The notes under the pieces: model-generated
Told to the model about the DNA's origin: nothing
The model's input: the letters and a program-made list of their open reading frames with translations, nothing else
The model's database searches: none
Shown here: positions 7,174-8,741 of the stretch, one piece after another
Numbering within the stretch: position 1 is the stretch's first letter
Layout: each line of letters starts with the position of its first letter
Translations under genes and position numbers: made by a program
From: Pseudomonadota bacterium
GTDB taxonomy: Bacteria > Pseudomonadota > Alphaproteobacteria > Micropepsales > Micropepsaceae
Assembly: GCA_025360685.1 (NCBI GenBank)
Contig: JANYBR010000168.1
Coordinates: 1 to 8,741 of the forward strand
Reading direction: 5' to 3'
DNA length: 8,741 nucleotides

Positions 7174-7977
7174 TTAGGCGAGCCTTTGCGTCGCGGTGTG
7201 AAAAAATAGCGCCTGGCCGACCGTTGCCTGAACCGACTCGGGCAGAAACGGTTTGGCGACCAGGTAGGTCGGTTCAGGACGTTCGCCCGTGAGCAGCTTC
7301 TCGGGATTGGCCGTGATGAAGATGACGGGGATGTCAAAGCTTTCGAGGATTTCCTTCACGGCATCGATTCCCGACCCGCCCTCTCCCAGATTGATGTCGG
7401 CCAGCACAAGGCCGGGCTTTTCGGCCGCAGCTTTTGCCACCGCTTCGCTGCGTGTAGCGGCGATGCCAACGACGGTGTGACCCAGTTCGGTGACCAGATT
7501 GTCCAGGTCGAGCCCAATGATGGGTTCGTCTTCGATGATAAGGACACGGGAAACCAGCTGCCGATCGATCGCAGTCTGCGCGCCCAGGATCGAGCGCTCG
7601 ACCTCTTCGGGCAATTCGCTGACGATGAAGGCGGCCTCATCCAGGCTGAAAGCTTCGACCGCGGTCAGAAGCAGGGCCGCGCGCTTTTGCGAGTCCAGCA
7701 TTGCAAGGCGTGCCTGGGGGGCGGAGGGCTGTTTTGCGTCATTGTTGGGCTGCATGCCTTCATCGACAAGGCCCGAGGCGCTCGACCAGATGGCATGAAA
7801 GACCTGATAGAGCCCCACGCGAGGCGAAACCCCTTGTGCGACCTCCTGATGGCCCTCCATGAGGGCCGAAAGTGTGGCCCGGACATAGCTGTCGCCACCC
7901 TTCTGAGAACCGGCCAATGCGCGCGCATATCGGCGCAGATAGGGAAGATGTGGTGCAAATGACTGCGTCATGCTCAT
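7174..7977 (-). CDS. phyR: PhyR, anti-anti-sigma response regulator of the general stress response
   Basis: PhyR has a sigma-factor-like N-terminal domain and a C-terminal receiver domain. When phosphorylated it binds NepR and releases EcfG. The 267-residue length fits the family. Residues 1-135 are the sigma-like part (LPYLRRYARALAGSQKGGD near the start, AAFIVSELPEEVERSI near the end). Residues 144-265 are the receiver: acidic E149/D150/E151, phospho-acceptor D194 in LVLADINLGEGGSG, T222 in VIFITANPEKLLTGERPEP, and K242 in VAKPF. The TANPEKLLTGERPEPTYLVAKPF region is typical of PhyR. The ATG at 7977 (MSMTQSF) has GGAAGG 8 nt upstream and gives the usual length. The ATG at 7971 is an alternative. 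The frame extends to 8037, but the extra 20 residues are unlike the family. It is divergent from nepR, as is usual, and a near-match EcfG promoter suggests autoregulation. The activating kinase is not in the window. Confidence 0.97.
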   Translation of the reverse strand: MSMTQSFAPHLPYLRRYARALAGSQKGGDSYVRATLSALMEGHQEVAQGVSPRVGLYQVFHAIWSSASGLVDEGMQPNNDAKQPSAPQARLAMLDSQKRAALLLTAVEAFSLDEAAFIVSELPEEVERSILGAQTAIDRQLVSRVLIIEDEPIIGLDLDNLVTELGHTVVGIAATRSEAVAKAAAEKPGLVLADINLGEGGSGIDAVKEILESFDIPVIFITANPEKLLTGERPEPTYLVAKPFLPESVQATVGQALFFHTATQRLA

Positions 7978-8026
7978 GAATTGCGCCTTCCCGGGGGCGG
8001 ATCGAATGACCGGCCGCTGGAACGGG

Positions 8027-8051
8027 AATGCGCCCAACTTGAATTAGTTCC
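8027..8051 (-). promoter_or_regulatory. Near-match EcfG-type promoter for phyR
   Basis: The minus strand reads an exact GGAAC (8051-8047), a 16-nt spacer and CATT (8030-8027), one mismatch from CGTT. Transcription would start near 8020, about 43 nt before the ATG at 7977. Positive autoregulation of phyR by EcfG is known in the group, which makes this reasonable despite the mismatch. Confidence 0.6.
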
Positions 8052-8065
8052 ACCCAGTGTGGAAC
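8047..8065. repeat. Inverted repeat formed by back-to-back EcfG -35 boxes
   Basis: GTTCCAC (8047-8053) and GTGGAAC (8059-8065) are perfect 7-bp arms around CCAGT. Each arm contains the GGAAC -35 element of one of the two divergent promoters, for phyR and nepR. The symmetry extends two bases beyond the -35 boxes. Confidence 0.8.
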
Positions 8066-8085
8066 GTATCTGGCAGTGCTGCGTT
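8061..8085 (+). promoter_or_regulatory. EcfG-type general stress promoter for nepR
   Basis: An exact GGAAC (8061-8065), a 16-nt spacer and CGTT (8082-8085, followed by T) lie upstream of nepR. Transcription from about 8092 gives a leader of roughly 80-100 nt, depending on the start codon. Control of the anti-sigma gene by its own sigma factor provides negative feedback. Confidence 0.85.
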
Positions 8086-8194
8086 TGCTCGGCTGGAGGG
8101 GCCAAGCTGTGGGTCGGCAACCGGCTGATACGGCTTTGCAATTTTTCCGGGTATCAGGGGCTTCTCCGATTGCGTGGCATGCAAAGGTCCTAAA

Positions 8195-8383
8195 TTGTCC
8201 AAAGAGAAGACCTCCAAGCTCGAACAGACGCGTGCCATTCGCGCGCGGCAGGAAGCGATCGGACGCGAGTTGCGGCGCATGTACGACAGCGTCATTCAGG
8301 AGCCTATTCCGGATGACTTCCTGGAACTGCTGAAGCAGATGGACGCCCAGGACCCCAATCCGCCCGGGAAAGGCGCCGTTTGA
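8195..8383 (+). CDS. nepR: NepR, anti-sigma factor for EcfG
   Basis: NepR holds the EcfG sigma factor inactive until phosphorylated PhyR removes it. The family signature is clear: IGRELRRMYDSVIQEPIPDD followed by FLELLKQMD, the two-helix core around the conserved EP-P segment. A charged N-terminal tail and a short Pro/Gly tail flank it, as usual for a protein of about 60 residues. No ATG fits. I chose the TTG at 8195 because AAAGG ends 7 nt before it and the product, MSKEKTSKLEQ onward, is 62 residues. A GTG at 8174 would give 69 residues, but its nearest purine-rich site (AGGGG) is 13 nt away. It is divergent from phyR, with an exact EcfG promoter upstream. An ecfG gene often follows nepR, but none does here; the next 263 bp look non-coding. 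No terminator is evident after the stop. Confidence 0.93.
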   Translation: MSKEKTSKLEQTRAIRARQEAIGRELRRMYDSVIQEPIPDDFLELLKQMDAQDPNPPGKGAV

Positions 8384-8517
8384 CCGTTAACCACCGGCGG
8401 CCTTCGTCCGGAACGCTACCGGCAGTGTGAGCCGAGTGGATTGCCTCGCAGTCACGGGTGCGGGCTGCCGCATCCGGTCCTGACGCAAGAGATCTGCCAA
8501 CGAATACAATCCCCCAT

Positions 8518-8542
8518 GGAACTTTTCGTGCCGGCCGACGTT
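8518..8542 (+). promoter_or_regulatory. EcfG-type general stress promoter for the downstream response regulator
   Basis: An exact GGAAC (8518-8522), a 16-nt spacer and CGTT (8539-8542) lie in the 263-bp gap after nepR. Transcription from about 8549 would give a leader of about 98 nt to the ATG at 8647. Having its own promoter suggests the response regulator is a separate target of the sigma factor. Confidence 0.82.
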
Positions 8543-8618
8543 GCATTGGTGCCCTGAACACATAAGCGGGCCAACACGGCCGTTTTCCTGGCGACAAGCA
8601 CAGTCGCGCATTGGTGCC
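8543..8618 (+). repeat. Pair of 11-bp direct repeats in the response regulator leader
   Basis: GCATTGGTGCC occurs at 8543-8553 and 8608-8618, 65 bp apart. The first copy directly follows the -10 element and covers the predicted transcript start; the second lies 28 nt before the start codon. The second copy continues into a TTGG-TG-CCAA symmetric element (8611-8620). This could be a regulator site or a chance repeat. Confidence 0.45.
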
Positions 8619-8646
8619 AATTGTTGCTGGGACGGAGAGGGTAGAA

Positions 8647-8741
8647 ATGGCCGTAATTCTGGTTGTCGAAGACGATGTGTTTATCCGCGAAATCGCGGAA
8701 ATGATGATTCAGGATTGGGGTCACCAAATTCTTTCGGCTAG
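8647..8741 (+). CDS. Single-domain-type response regulator, N-terminus only (cut by the right edge)
   Basis: Thirty-one codons plus two bases are visible. The start of a receiver domain is clear: beta-1 AVILVVEDD with the acidic pair that binds magnesium, then a helix FIREIAEMMIQDWGHQILSA. The phospho-acceptor Asp, the conserved Thr/Ser and the Lys lie beyond the window, as would any output domain. Short free-standing receivers beginning MAVILVVEDD are common in rhizobia, as I recall, but the length here cannot be judged. GGAG lies 9 nt before the ATG. The exact EcfG promoter upstream and the position next to phyR/nepR suggest a role in tuning the general stress phosphorelay, for example as a phosphate sink or a kinase-interacting receiver. 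That role is inference from context. Confidence 0.9.
   Translation, partial: MAVILVVEDDVFIREIAEMMIQDWGHQILSA

Noticed and set aside
7477..7962. Plus-strand frame of 161 codons opposite phyR
   Set aside because: phyR matches its family over its full length on the other strand, so this is a shadow.
8410..8440. Second GGAAC in the nepR-response regulator gap as a promoter
   Set aside because: The base run after a 16-nt spacer is GCCG, not CGTT. Only the copy at 8518 has both elements.

Overview
The window looks like chromosomal DNA from an alphaproteobacterium of the order Hyphomicrobiales (rhizobia and relatives). The reasons are a PhyR/NepR general stress response pair, a very large NdvB/ChvB/Cgs-type cyclic beta-glucan synthase, a DUF992 protein, and four exact copies of the EcfG (extracytoplasmic general-stress sigma factor) promoter pattern GGAAC-N16-CGTT. 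I cannot name the genus from sequence alone.

Layout. Positions 1-4272 (minus strand) hold the first 1424 codons of the glucan synthase, open without interruption to the left edge. A 202-bp gap with its EcfG-type promoter follows. Next is a small three-helix membrane protein (4475-4828, minus), and across a palindrome-rich 221-bp gap a divergent 90-residue His-rich secreted protein (5050-5322, plus) with a clear intrinsic terminator. Then come a DUF992 secreted protein (5489-5971, plus) and an LpxR-family outer-membrane lipid A deacylase (6122-7120, plus). The LpxR gene converges on phyR (7174-7977, minus). phyR is divergent from nepR (8195-8383, plus), and after a 263-bp gap the window ends inside a single-domain response regulator (8647 onward, plus).

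How it fits together. In the known general stress switch, phosphorylated PhyR captures the anti-sigma factor NepR and frees EcfG. EcfG then transcribes genes carrying GGAAC-N16/17-CGTT. Exact matches sit in the correct orientation before nepR, the partial response regulator, the His-rich secreted protein and the glucan synthase. Near-matches sit before phyR and the small membrane protein. So the window appears to hold both the switch and several direct targets. The targets concern the cell envelope: periplasmic glucan, a membrane protein and a secreted protein. The ecfG gene itself is not next to nepR here. DUF992 and lpxR show no EcfG site.

No tRNA, rRNA, CRISPR array, insertion sequence or phage gene was seen. 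The strongest lead is the EcfG-controlled envelope-stress locus, especially stress-sigma control of cyclic glucan synthesis and the uncharacterised His-rich secreted protein.
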